From the NCBI GenBank assembly GCA_001931875.2, contig MSJH02000794.1:176853-240852 (forward strand): a stretch of DNA of 64,000 bases. Reading direction: 5' to 3'. A program made the position numbers and the translations under genes. Source of the stretch: Byssochlamys sp. IMV 00236. Taxonomy: Eukaryota > Ascomycota > Eurotiomycetes > Eurotiales > Thermoascaceae. Of this stretch, positions 21,151 through 31,399 are shown piece after piece (positions within the stretch are counted from its first letter, which is position 1; every line of letters starts with the position of its first letter). Under the pieces are notes generated by a model, which was not told the origin of the DNA, did no database searches, and was given only the letters and a program-made list of their open reading frames with translations.

Positions 21151-23303
21151 TCATCCGACTGGGAGATCGTCGCTCGACGACTTGACGCCCGTGATTTGGA
21201 CGCGAATCTCGGACTCAATGGAACCGGCTAATGGATTAACTGATTTGATCTGAGACAGAATGGCAAGAAGGCCTTGTAGTGAGTCTATGGAGCCCAGTGG
21301 AGCAGAAGATTGCTGCTCTTGGTTCGATCTGCGGGGAGGAGGTCGCGTACAAAGACCTGTGCAGCCACGTGTATAGCCCAGGGTATGAATGGGCTTACCT
21401 GTGTTGCCATTTACCAGTTAGTCATACAATAGATTTCCTGATCCCCCTTCTCTGACAGCTGGGATCTTTAGGGACTCACTCGTGCTAGGTCTAGGTGGCG
21501 CATTTGCTGGCCGATATCTTTGATCTCCTTAGCAGCTTTTATGTATCGGTCTTTCAAATTCGGCGCCGGGAAAATAGACACATTGCTCCTGGCAAAGCCT
21601 CTCGTTGCAGCACGGTCCAAGCAGATCCTCGCTGCCTGAATATTCATGCTAATGCTCAGGATTTCCGGGTCCATGATGAAATGTATGTGATTTGAGTCAA
21701 CTGCAAGGGTGTTGGAAATATAGCCTAAGCTTTGGGTGAGACGATACTGATGCATCCAGAAGTTGTATTTAGAGCTCTCGCCATTCTGCTCCTGTGTCAA
21801 CTTGGTTTTATGCACCAGACACTGCCCGAGAAGGGCGGTGGAAAAAATCAACCCCTGCGTCGGAGAAGTGTTTCCTCGTTGTGGAATGTAATCGGAATCT
21901 TCAAGGTTCGGCCCTGTTCCTGCTAATGGCATGTCCAAAGACGCGTCTGAGGGCAGAAAGGTCGCGATCTGGATCACGATTAGTATGAGAAGGCCAAAGA
22001 GGTAGTCAAGAAGATTGTTCACCTCTACGAAGTTAAAGGAAACGTCGGTATCGCCTCCAACCGAGACACTGACATAGCAACTTAAATTCATCAATCCCCA
22101 AAACGCTCGTCTCCATTCTTCTAGCTCCGCTGCATCGCTCGTCTCCCGGTTTGGAAATGGACTAAAGGGCCGGTCCATCTTGTGGAGGCCCAGAGCTTTG
22201 GCCATCGAAAGTGCATGGATCGTACTAGTCCGCGCACGGAGAAACTGGGCATGCATCAACTCATACAGAGCCAGAAGAATACAAGATTGTAGGTAGACAA
22301 CACTCGTGGTGTTATCGACGCCCTCAATCTCATCAAAAATACGGCGGGCTTTCCTGTATAGTGTTGCATGCATGTTCCTGTGAAATTGGGACAATGACGC
22401 ACCATGTGCTAAAGAAATGTACTTGAGACTAAGAACTTCTGGCCCCATGGGGTTGCTTCTAAGCCTCGTAAAGAAGCTGCTTCTTTCAACTATCGGAAAG
22501 CCCGCGTGGGCTTTATCCAAGTAGCATTGATAACTGGGGGAAATTGACACATTAGTGATATACACCTTGCCGTTTCCAGTGTTATGAGGGTCTTACAGAT
22601 CATTGATGATGACCTGTGGTATTTCGTCCTCGGAGGGCCCTGTACAGTTGGGGTTCGTTCGTACAAATGCTGCAATGGGTTCTTGTTGACTGCTCTCCGT
22701 ACCATGAAGCGCTGAGGATAGCTCGTTGGATTGTGCGCGCAGTATGTGGGCGGAACTGTCCGGGGTCTCCCAAGGGTATGCAGCCCAGAGACTATTGGGT
22801 GTCAGGTCCACGTTGTCGGGAATATGTTCTGGAGCCGCGTCGCGCCCAGCAATGGTATCTAGACTTGCTGTGAACGGGGATACTGGCCAGGGGGCTGTTA
22901 TTTCGATGGGAGGTGGCTGAGCAATTGACGCCCGACTAGAGGAAGAGGCCAAAATTTCGCTCGTCTCTCTATTCAAATCATCGATCATTTCCAGAATTGT
23001 GGGACCGACGTTGCCCGTGGGTCTTTCCAACGCGTTTTCTGTTTTCGAGGGACGTTAGTTGAGTTTTACGGGGCTTCAAATCGCGGGGTGGACTAGCATA
23101 GCAGTTTTCGGCGTACTCAATCGTTCATTCAGCTCCTTGACTGTGCGATGGAGGTCTGAATTGCCCTGGCTACCAGGTCTAGCATACGTGCACTCGCAGC
23201 CTCGCACAGCGCAGTTGTGACAGCATGGCCTTCCTCCATCACAGCGAACCTTGCGTTGTCGACATATATTACAAGCAGTATGTCTCATGAACGTGTTGCT
23301 CAT
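21151..23303 (-). CDS. Zn2Cys6 transcription factor, 3' end unresolved
   Basis: A second zinc-cluster regulator. Exons 23303-23117, 23038-22597, 22533-22023 and 21968-21480 join cleanly (1629 bases, in frame) and give the zinc cluster CNICRQRKVRCDGGRPCCHNC, then a fungal transcription-factor domain (INDLYQCYLDKAHAGFPIV; RRAFWGLMNLSC). A GTGAGT donor at 21479 and CAG acceptor at 21399 lead to a last exon that begins SPFIPWAIHVAAQVFVRDL, exactly the expected C-terminal helix. The frame then breaks: the homologous tail (SIDSLQGLLAILSQIKSVNP, stop at 21151) is in another frame. Either a small indel, an odd intron or a sequence error is present. An ATG at 23363 would extend the N-terminus by 20 residues. 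Tail-to-tail with the previous regulator. Confidence 0.8.
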
Positions 23304-23422
23304 GGTGATTGCCTTCTGTTTTCTTGAACTGAAAGTCCGTGTGGTGTTGAGTGGTTGTAGCATCCCTCACGCCTTTTGGTGGTCTATTTTATGCTCCAGC
23401 AAATGATCACATACTTAGGAGC

Positions 23423-23633
23423 AGCTCCTATCACCCCTTTGAACTCGATGCTTCATTTTAAAACACCCCGTTAGCTCGTCAGCTCAGCTCAGCTGCTCTG
23501 ACCCCACCCTCGAACTCGATCCTAGATTTTAAAGCGCGTCGTCAGCTCCTCTGCTCAGCTCAGCAGTTCTTACCCCCCTCTCCGGACTGAATTCCTAATC
23601 TGAGAACACCCCATTAACTCGTTTGCCCCTCTT
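23423..23633. repeat. Imperfect tandem repeat, about 70 bp x 3
   Basis: Units begin at 23423, 23491 and 23562 (68, 71 and 72 bases), with a partial fourth at 23634. Each starts AGC(T/A)(G/C), then a C-rich patch, GAACTCGAT-like sequence, an ATTTTAAA-like stretch, and ends in CAGCTC-like repeats. Confidence 0.7.
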
Positions 23634-24330
23634 AGCAGCTTCTTCGAGATAAGAGACTGAATTGCTATAGCGCGATACCCAGTGGTATCTTATACTGAAG
23701 ATTTAACCTACGTTCTAGCGGGGGCCTCTTTTGACCGTTCTTCTTCAGTCCATGTATTATCTATACACATAAATTAGCGTATCCAGATAGCAAAACAAGT
23801 GCTGGTTCTATTCCCTTGTTTGGTTTAAGCAGGTAAGTTATAGATAGGCTGCCTTAGCAGACTTGGCAATACCCTCTCGCTGGATGTTTTAGGTACTAAG
23901 TATAGGATCTCAGTAAGCTAATATGTAATTGCACCTCTACGTTTAAATTATATATGGGTACCACAATATCTTAGTTAAGCTGCTTTACAATATCACTAGG
24001 TCAAATTGTAGTGCTTTTAGTGCTTGACAATTTCCCATATAATAGGGGAAACGCCGCAATTCTTAATACTTTACTTTATTACTACTGTGACTAAACTCCT
24101 TACTTATTGTCCTAACCAGGGATTCTACAGCGGCCTGGCCAAAGTCGTAGAAAAAGCACTAAGCCTCTATAACCAATAGCTCATTGTATAAAAGAAGAAA
24201 GCGGTATAGCAACATGTGATATCGGTTCATATACCTAGGTAGTTAAGTAAGAAAATGGACTGTTTATTAAGTAAAGGGAGTCTTGGCACGTCCATAAGTA
24301 ATTATCGCCTCGCTAGCGCTCAGCAATGAC

Positions 24331-24400
24331 CCTAGCTCTGACTCCGAGGACCCTCCGACTCTGACTCCGACCCCGAGCACCCTGGCTCCGACACCGAGGC
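24331..24400. repeat. Low-complexity GACTCCGA-type repeat
   Basis: Successive short units of the form CTCTGACTCCGA, CTCCGACTC, CTGACTCCGACC and GGCTCCGACACCGA. They are non-coding as far as I can see. Confidence 0.55.
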
Positions 24401-25073
24401 GGCTTCGATTTAGTTTCCCCGGTGGGCTAGGAACCCTACTCATTGTTGAATCGAGTTAGCAATATAGATATCTATGTAGTCTAATAATGGCGTTCCGACG
24501 AGCGGGATAGGTGGTGGGGTGGAGGGGGGGGCGGGGGGCTAAAAGTCGCAACGCCATGCTACCGGACAATATCGCCATCGTCAGTCCTACGAACCAACTG
24601 CTCCTGGTCAAGATCCGATATTGGCCCCCAGTTTTCTGATCTTACACCCTCGGTCCCCACACCGAGTCAGTTCACCGAGTATAGAGTAAGGCCGTCTTCG
24701 TTCCGAGACGAGCATCATGACCGGCCGCATTTCTAGCCTACCCACATCTGCACGACACTACCATTTTCCAGCCATTCTCAAATCGATATTGTGGTCGCAA
24801 TGGCATTTAAATTCGACCGCCTAGTTGCTTTTCAATCCAGGACGGTAGAGGTATCAATGTCGCTAGCATATCCAAGCAACCATCATCAGCAGGATGAGTC
24901 CAGTTCTTAATTTTCCCAGTCTTCAACCGGCCATTGTTTGGAAAGTCCATGCTGGTGCAGCACATCCAGTTGGTAGTGCTCCCTCATGTCTCTTAGACTC
25001 CTCAGGAGTAGGCAGGATTGTTAACGCTTGACTTCTGTTTGGATTAGGGCCCCATCAAAGCGGTTCGACCCTA

Positions 25074-25684
25074 ATGCATTTCGTGGGTGACTCCTACACA
25101 GAAAAGCTGTATTCTGAAGGTATTTCTAATACAGATGCTTCAGGAAACCCCAACCGGAACCATTGAGAGTGTCGAGGGCTTCGAACCTCGCTTCGCGGGC
25201 AAGATTGTTTTTGGTGCCGACTGGCTGGAATTCGATCCGGATCAAAAACATGCACGGATAAATATGAAGGCCATCGCAACGTATGTGCCTGCGTCTATCA
25301 TGAGGTAAAATTGCTTGTAGCTCTTATATAGCTGACACATTTCAACGGCCAGCACCGATGACTCCAAGGAGATTAGCTTCGGGTACACTGGAGTCATTGA
25401 ACTCAATGAGTCCGTGATGAAGATTTTCAAACAAGCCCCAGATTCTGTCAGCGTGCCTTTCGGATTCAGCAGTGAGTTTGTCCAGCCCCGTTCATTCCCC
25501 CTGGATTTTGCTAATTACTCCAATAGCCGGAAGCCATCAGTTCTTCAGTGGTGACCCGGCTCTCAGGGACCTGGAGAACATGACCCTGGTGGGGAATGGG
25601 CGCATGCTTGTCGATGAAGAGACCCGCGTTATAACGGTCGAGTCACGTATTTCGAAGGTAGTTCCGGCTACTGGGTATGAATAA
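25074..25684 (+). CDS. DUF3237-like small protein, N-terminus damaged or misread
   Basis: A small soluble beta-rich protein of unknown function. From ATG at 25135, exons 25135-25280, 25353-25471 and 25527-25684 give 140 aa in frame, with family blocks IESVEGFEPRFAGKIVFGAD, LEFDPDQKHARIN, ISFGYTGVIELN and the ending VESRISKVVP. Full-length DUF3237 proteins are somewhat longer. Upstream, MHFVGDSYTEKLYSEGISNT from ATG 25074 looks like the missing N-terminal block but is in another frame, and KRFDPNAFRG just before it is in a third. So either a short first exon is misread or the 5' end is decaying. Confidence 0.62.
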
Positions 25685-26857
25685 GTGTTGACTTAAGTAG
25701 AGGCTTAAGTAGACGTGAATAATGTCCTGCTGAGTATGGCGTATCTGGTCCGTCTTCTTAATTTGCCTCTATACTGTGGAGTAGAAGCAGTGTGGAATCG
25801 ATCCTATGTGCTATGGTTTTTGCGCATACTATAGTATATAACGTGATACTTTGTAGATGTGCCCTTAATCGGAACCGGCGGCGACAGGTCTGCCTCAATG
25901 TTTTAAGTGCCTACTCGTTAGAGCCTTCGGGATGTAAACTGATCGAAAGGTCTTACTTTCCACTACTTATCCGGCGGACCTCATATAATTATGTAATTAT
26001 ACTCTCCTGTAGGAGACCTGCGGATTTCTCTGACTAAAACAGATTTGAATTCCGCTTTAATTCTCAAGCCGAAAACAAATAAGGAGTATATTTCAGCAGC
26101 TACAAGTAATTGCCTACATCTACGCGTTAATATCCCATCCAAGATGGTTATATCATTACTATGCACCGCTCAACGCTAATAGGCAAGCTATTCCTGGCTG
26201 TGCTCGAGGAGGCCAATACGGATCCCGATTATTACTCCTGATGGAGTTCAATGGCGATTTACTACAACAAAGAAGATTTCATTTATGCATGCAAAATACA
26301 TGGAAAACGCGGGCGGATAAAATATAGGAGTTGTGAATCTAATGTCCTAGTCCTAACTATAATGCTGATTAACTTATAGCCGAACTACAGGCCCGGGAAT
26401 TTATAAATAATTAGTTAGCTATAAGACCTGGGTCACATGGCAGAGATTAGTACACAACCTGAAGAAGTTTTGGACTTTCTTCGAGAACATAAACTTTTAA
26501 TTCTGATAATATTTCGAGATACATATACTAAGCGGGGGAAAATTTGTTATGAAAAGCTAGGTGGAAAATCACCACTACAATATCTTTATAACCTCTTAAC
26601 TAAAGAGAAATCGGGATATAAATTTAAACAAGATACTAAAAGCTATGCTCTATTTAACCTGTTCGCTTATAAAGTGTCTAATAACTAGGGGCTATACAAG
26701 CGCGTTATATATAATAAGGGCCCTGGTTAATTAGCTTGAGCGTATTAGGAGAACACTTCTGCGGATTGTTGAAGAATTCAGTCACACATATATTTATTTC
26801 AATAACCATTATATTGCTGGTGTGTATTGAATACCTTTTTTCTGACATATAATTTTT
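25685..26857. other. AT-rich intergenic region
   Basis: Between the DUF3237-like gene and the 3' end of the flavin monooxygenase. An 83-codon open frame from 26437 (MAEISTQPEEVLDFL) is the only notable ORF; I cannot support it as a gene. It probably marks the left edge of the central cluster. Confidence 0.5.
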
Positions 26858-28919
26858 CTAAACGCCGACAAATCTATCTGACAGGGGCATCCAGTTGACC
26901 GCCAGCAACAAACTGATTATCCCCAATCCGATACCAAAGAACGCCCGGGTCCATCCATCGTCGCTTTTCTGATACCTTTTCCCCGCTCCTCCATTCTGAG
27001 CCGCTAGATACTCGTCGACAAATCCGTTAAAGTCCTCTGGCCGGTAGGGCGAGAAGATCTCCGCGATTGGGTTCTTCTTGCGCCGTGAGTTGATTCCCAG
27101 GTCCCGACAGAGGGTGTCAATATACTAGGTTGAACGTCAATTAGCCATGCCCTATGGAGCGAGATGTATAACAGTCAGGAGAGAAATGCCGTTCAACTTA
27201 CCGGAAGAAAGTCGTACAGCGAGTACGGGAATTTCTGTCCTTGACTAAGATACCGTCTCTTCGTCCAGACATTCCACTCCGCAATCTCCCTGGCCATCGA
27301 GTCCCGGCTAGGAAGCTCGATCTTCCCCAGCAAGTACAGGATAGCCCAGAATGACTGAATCTCTGCCACGAGTGGTGTTTGCACCGTGTGAATTTGGCCG
27401 AGAACAGCGAGGGACCGGTCACCCTTTTCGGCGAGAGCGATCGGGACTACTCGTCGATAAAGCCTCCATTTACGTTGCGGATGGTCGAAGTTCTTTCCGT
27501 TGCGCACTGCCGGTGTCTGGAGTAGGAAAGGCAGTTTTCCACAGACAGAGTCTTCGGCTCGTGTGTCTGCCGTAGTCCAAAATGCCGCTTCCTGTGTACT
27601 TTCCTTCCCATTTGAGACGCTTGTACTGACCGGCCTAGGAAGTCCGAGCTCATTTTTGGTAGAATCGTCGAACATGCCGAAGTGGTCGCCCCAACCGGTA
27701 CACATGATGACGAACTCCGCTTGGATGACTGATCCTGATGCAAGAACAAGCTTATTTTCGGTGATTGTGTCCAAGTGGTCCCGGACTACGGTCACATCAC
27801 CTTGTCGGATGGTAGACCAGAAGTCAGGCAGAGTGACTACGCCGAGTCCGGAGTTGGCCCAGAAGATACTGCAAGAAGCTCTTCTGTTATTTTCTGCACA
27901 AATGCTGACATGGACATTAACAATAACCCTACCTTTTGCCCTTAATCTCAGGTCTCAGATTGGCGACATGTCCGCCGAGATGATACCCAGCATGTAGATC
28001 GCTTAGGAATGTTACCACATCCCAGAACAGACTTGTAATCCGCCGTCCAAGCGGGTTACCTTGCAGTAATGAGTATAGCAACCCTTGTGTGTTAAAGATG
28101 GAAGGGCTGAGTCCAGTCATAAGTCTGGTAGATGCAACGCCAATACTGCTCCAGAATCCGAGCAGCTTCGAGGGAAGAATTGCCAACGGTCCAGCCCCGC
28201 CTGGACGGATGACCCAAGTGACCTTTTTCCCCATGTTTAAAAGCAAATATACGGCATCGTATGCGGATTTAGCGGACCCCACTACAATGACCCTCTTAAC
28301 CTCAGAATCCCGCAGATCTTTGAAAGACGCGCCAAGATTCTTGGAATGGATAACCGGGATAGAAACATCATCGGCTCGGTAAGAGGGCATGTTCGGGATG
28401 GAGGTCACACCTGTCGCCACTAACAGCTTGGCTGTGTCGACCATGTCCGTTGTCTGATGAAAATGGAGGCGCCAGCCGGCTCCAGAATTCTGAGGCCTGC
28501 GCTCGACCTTCTCGACGAAGGTATTGAATCGCACGCGGCGTAGAAGATCATGATCCTCTGCATATCGCTGCAGATAATTGTGGATCATTCGACCGGTGAC
28601 CTGTCCTTCCTTGTTGACCCCGTCTGCTGGCATTGGTGTGTCGGTGTAGTTGAATAGACCGAGGTTGACCTGGGCAACGAGATTGGGATACAGGCGGTCT
28701 TCACTCCATACTCCCCCCACGGTTGAGTCGGAGTCTATTATGATCAGGTTGGCGTTGGGACATAGGCGGAGGTACGTTCTTGCTGTGACCAGACCGTACC
28801 ATCCTAAGACCCACTCAGCTTGCATTGAACTGTATAATCAAAACAACAGGATATATGGTCTCACCTGCGCCTATTATGGCAACATCGACTTCTTGGATTG
28901 AGCTCGACTCCATTCTCAT
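26858..28919 (-). CDS. Flavin-containing monooxygenase with C-terminal membrane anchor, 619 aa
   Basis: FAD/NADPH monooxygenase of the FMO type, able to do N- or S-oxygenation, Baeyer-Villiger oxidation or epoxidation. Exons 28919-28865, 28803-27933, 27868-27202 and 27124-26858 sum to 1860 bases in frame. The first splice restores the FAD motif (AIIGAGWYGLVTA, residues about 15-27). The central FMO region includes ATGVTSIPNMPSY, and a second Rossmann motif reads VIVVGSAKSAYDAV, typical of fungal FMOs where the last Gly is Ala. A single helix near the C-terminus (FFGIGLGIISLLLAVNW) suggests anchoring in the ER membrane. It is upstream of and co-oriented with the membrane protein gene; its promoter has a TCGGGCCGA palindrome that also occurs before the PKS. 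Confidence 0.92.
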
Positions 28920-29588
28920 TGAACACGATTGCCAGTGTAATCTAGGGTTTTTCTTCAAGACTGTGTTAAGTTGGTGGCTGAGTAGACTGGCCTCCCAATG
29001 GCTTTGTTCTCGAGTGGCAGCAGAAATACACAGCTAAGTAGAAAGGCAATGAGCGGAATAGATTCGAATTTCCGAGCATAGATACCACTATAGCATCTGT
29101 AAATCCAATGCAAGACCGAATCACTCCGTCATTGTATTGCTCACATGGTGCTCGGTGTTCGGGCCGAGCATGTCCAATATCGAGGGTAAAAACGCCGTTG
29201 TCCACCATATCACCGGGCCACCTTCCCCGAAAGATAGACAATGATGCATGAGGGCTGCGTTGTCACGCCCGCTTCGGGACTTACGTGAGACGGTTGAAGG
29301 ATTTGATCCTGTTTCTCCTGCCTACGGGTGTCACATAACATTATTGGCGACAGGACAACTGTCTAGTTCGAATACTATGGATTATACCGCTAGCAGCGGC
29401 CCCGTAGAATAATTCTGATATTCCAATTAGAACCACCCTGGGTTACTAGATTGTTTTTGGAATTTGGGCTAATCTATTCGCTATGTCAACGACCGCTTTC
29501 TGCTATTGGTCGAATATATGTGTTTCTACTCTGCTGTTGAAGCTCATAGTAAAATGGGAAACCTTAACACGCCCGACAAGTATCGAAA
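28920..29588. promoter_or_regulatory. Promoter region of the flavin monooxygenase
   Basis: The 669 bases upstream of the monooxygenase start contain the 9-base palindrome TCGGGCCGA at 29159-29167. No gene is seen here. The left neighbour transcript runs away from it and the right neighbour ends at 29589. Confidence 0.55.
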
Positions 29589-30786
29589 TCATTTCTTGAG
29601 TTTATAACCAGACTGCTTTGATCTCCGGAAGCCACGCTGGTCCCGCGATCGTGACATCTCGCCTTCTCTCCACCAAAGCGCCAACGACACTACCGTACCC
29701 GGTCCGAGACTGACAGTCCCCAAAAACATGAGCAGTGACAAATTGAGTCGATCTATCCAGCTCACTCTGGGCTTCATCCGCGACAGTAAAATAAAAACCC
29801 AAGATAGACAGGCAAGTGAGTATATGATAAAGTCATACTGGAGGAAAAGCCAAGGTCCGCAAGCGAGCCGGCTTGTACTATCGGCGGGTCCGGTAAGAAG
29901 CCGAGGTACATACATCCGCGTGAAACTCAACCTTTCGTTCTCAGATATCAGAATCCGGCCAAGGACGTACAAATGGCCAATTGCACAGGTTGCAGCTGCA
30001 ACGAGGAATGATAGGCGAGTCCACCATACAGCAGCCCGCGTATCTCCCTCAAAGCGAGGAAGTAGCGAAAAGAGCATTGTCAAACCGGTATGAAAGACAG
30101 ACACCCACACCGGGTCTAGTTGCCATACAGCCAGGATAAACTGATGCGCGCGTGGACTTCGGGTCATCCATGTAGGAAGCATTCCCACAACGGCCGGAAA
30201 AATTGCCCCAGCCAGAAAGCTAAGCGGGATTGCTCGAGCTTCTGGGAGCAACACTGGCTGTAGCTGAGATGGTTGGCTTTCTGTCCATAGGAGATGAAAA
30301 AAGAAATAAAGTGGCCAAGCAATAGCCCCGCCGATGGCTTGCCACATTAATCCCCACACAATAGGACTGTTGCGAGGGATTTGTGTTAGCACGTCTGCTT
30401 TCCAGCCAGTGGAAAAGGTGTTAATCAAATTCAGTGTTGACATACCGCCCTATTAGACTGAACTTCGAAGCATTAGGACGACAGGCTTCAACATACAGCC
30501 AGACAAATGCTGCCTGAAGCGTAGCATATGCATCCAGCAAGAAATGTTGATACCCCAAGTGCGAGCCATTGGTCCCGTAGTAGAAAAAGGCAACGAGGAC
30601 TGCCACCGGGAAGTCCAGCGGTGGAAACCCCGTGTAACTGGAGTAGAATGGTGTTCCATCTTCGAATTGACGATAGTATGTTGTAACGAGAAGTTGTTTG
30701 ACCGTGCCGTTCCAAATACTAATTCCCCATAGCAGAGCTACTGCCGTAGCAGCGAGGGAGAGGAACCACACACTCGTCGCAAGCAT
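29589..30786 (-). CDS. Nine-helix integral membrane protein of unknown function, 372 aa
   Basis: Exons 30786-30446 and 30366-29589 sum to 1119 bases in frame; the 79-base intron has a GTATGT donor. I start at MLATSVWFLSLAATAV, which opens directly into the first helix. By eye there are about nine membrane segments, several with polar residues inside (LDAYATLQAAFVWLYVEA; FLQYDFIIYSLACLSWV). There is no signal peptide, no transporter signature and no known catalytic motif. Size and topology are compatible with several fungal membrane-bound cyclases or acyl-modifying enzymes, but I cannot show homology, and no prenyltransferase is in the cluster. It is divergent from the PKS with a shared promoter, which argues for co-expression and a role in the same pathway, for example as an enzyme, chaperone or transporter. 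Confidence 0.8.
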
Positions 30787-31399
30787 GGCAAAGAAAACTC
30801 CGGTACAGCGAGCTCTGAAAGTGAAAACAATTCTTAGATGGGATGACAAAAACCAAAGATGTGCAATGGACGTGGAACTGTTCTGATAAGACGAAGGCAC
30901 CTGTCAGTGAATTCAAGTCGACACTGCCTGTCGCCATTCCGCTTGCTCGGACTTCTCGGCATCGGTCCGAGCGAAATTCACGCAAACATCTTCTCTTCCC
31001 GGTGATGGCGGGCTCGGGCCGAGTGGGATATGGAGTCCCATTGGGTCGGACACACACCGGACTGTAGGGACCGGAGCGGAGCGGGATTCCGAGTGCTAAG
31101 TAGATTACCTTAGGTATGTAAGCGACAGCGGACTGGCGAGTCGTTATCGTCCTCGTCTTTGTTGTTTATTCCTTACTCCGTTGAACACGACCCCCGTACG
31201 GGGGCCACGCCGGAGGGTCTGGCTACTCTATCTTAGGTCCGGTTTACCTGTTATTTGCTTCGTATACAAATACATTCAAACAGCCCCGGCGACATGGGAT
31301 ATCATAGAGTTCTCAATAACCCTACACTTTATCCAGTAGTCGAATCTCGCTAAAGCGTCCATTGCCCCTCTCCTCTCATTAGACAAAGTCCCATTCAAG
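30787..31399. promoter_or_regulatory. Divergent promoter between membrane protein and PKS
   Basis: It contains TCGGTCCGA at 30962-30970 and TCGGGCCGA at 31014-31022, and a perfect 14-base palindrome CCCCCGTACGGGGG at 31191-31204, about 200 bases before the PKS start. These are candidate sites for a cluster-specific zinc-cluster regulator. Confidence 0.6.

Larger units (their letters stand above)
23304..25073. other. 1.8 kb intergenic region with tandem and low-complexity repeats
   Basis: No gene seen. It holds the regulator promoter, a tandem repeat at 23423-23633, a GACTCCGA-rich patch at 24331-24400 and a G-run cluster at 24504-24538. Confidence 0.55.

Noticed and set aside
26437..26688. 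An 83-codon open frame (MAEISTQPEEVLDFL...) in AT-rich DNA
   Set aside because: It has an ATG and ends cleanly but shows no motif, intron or neighbour support, and AT-rich Lys/Tyr/Leu composition is what chance frames give here.
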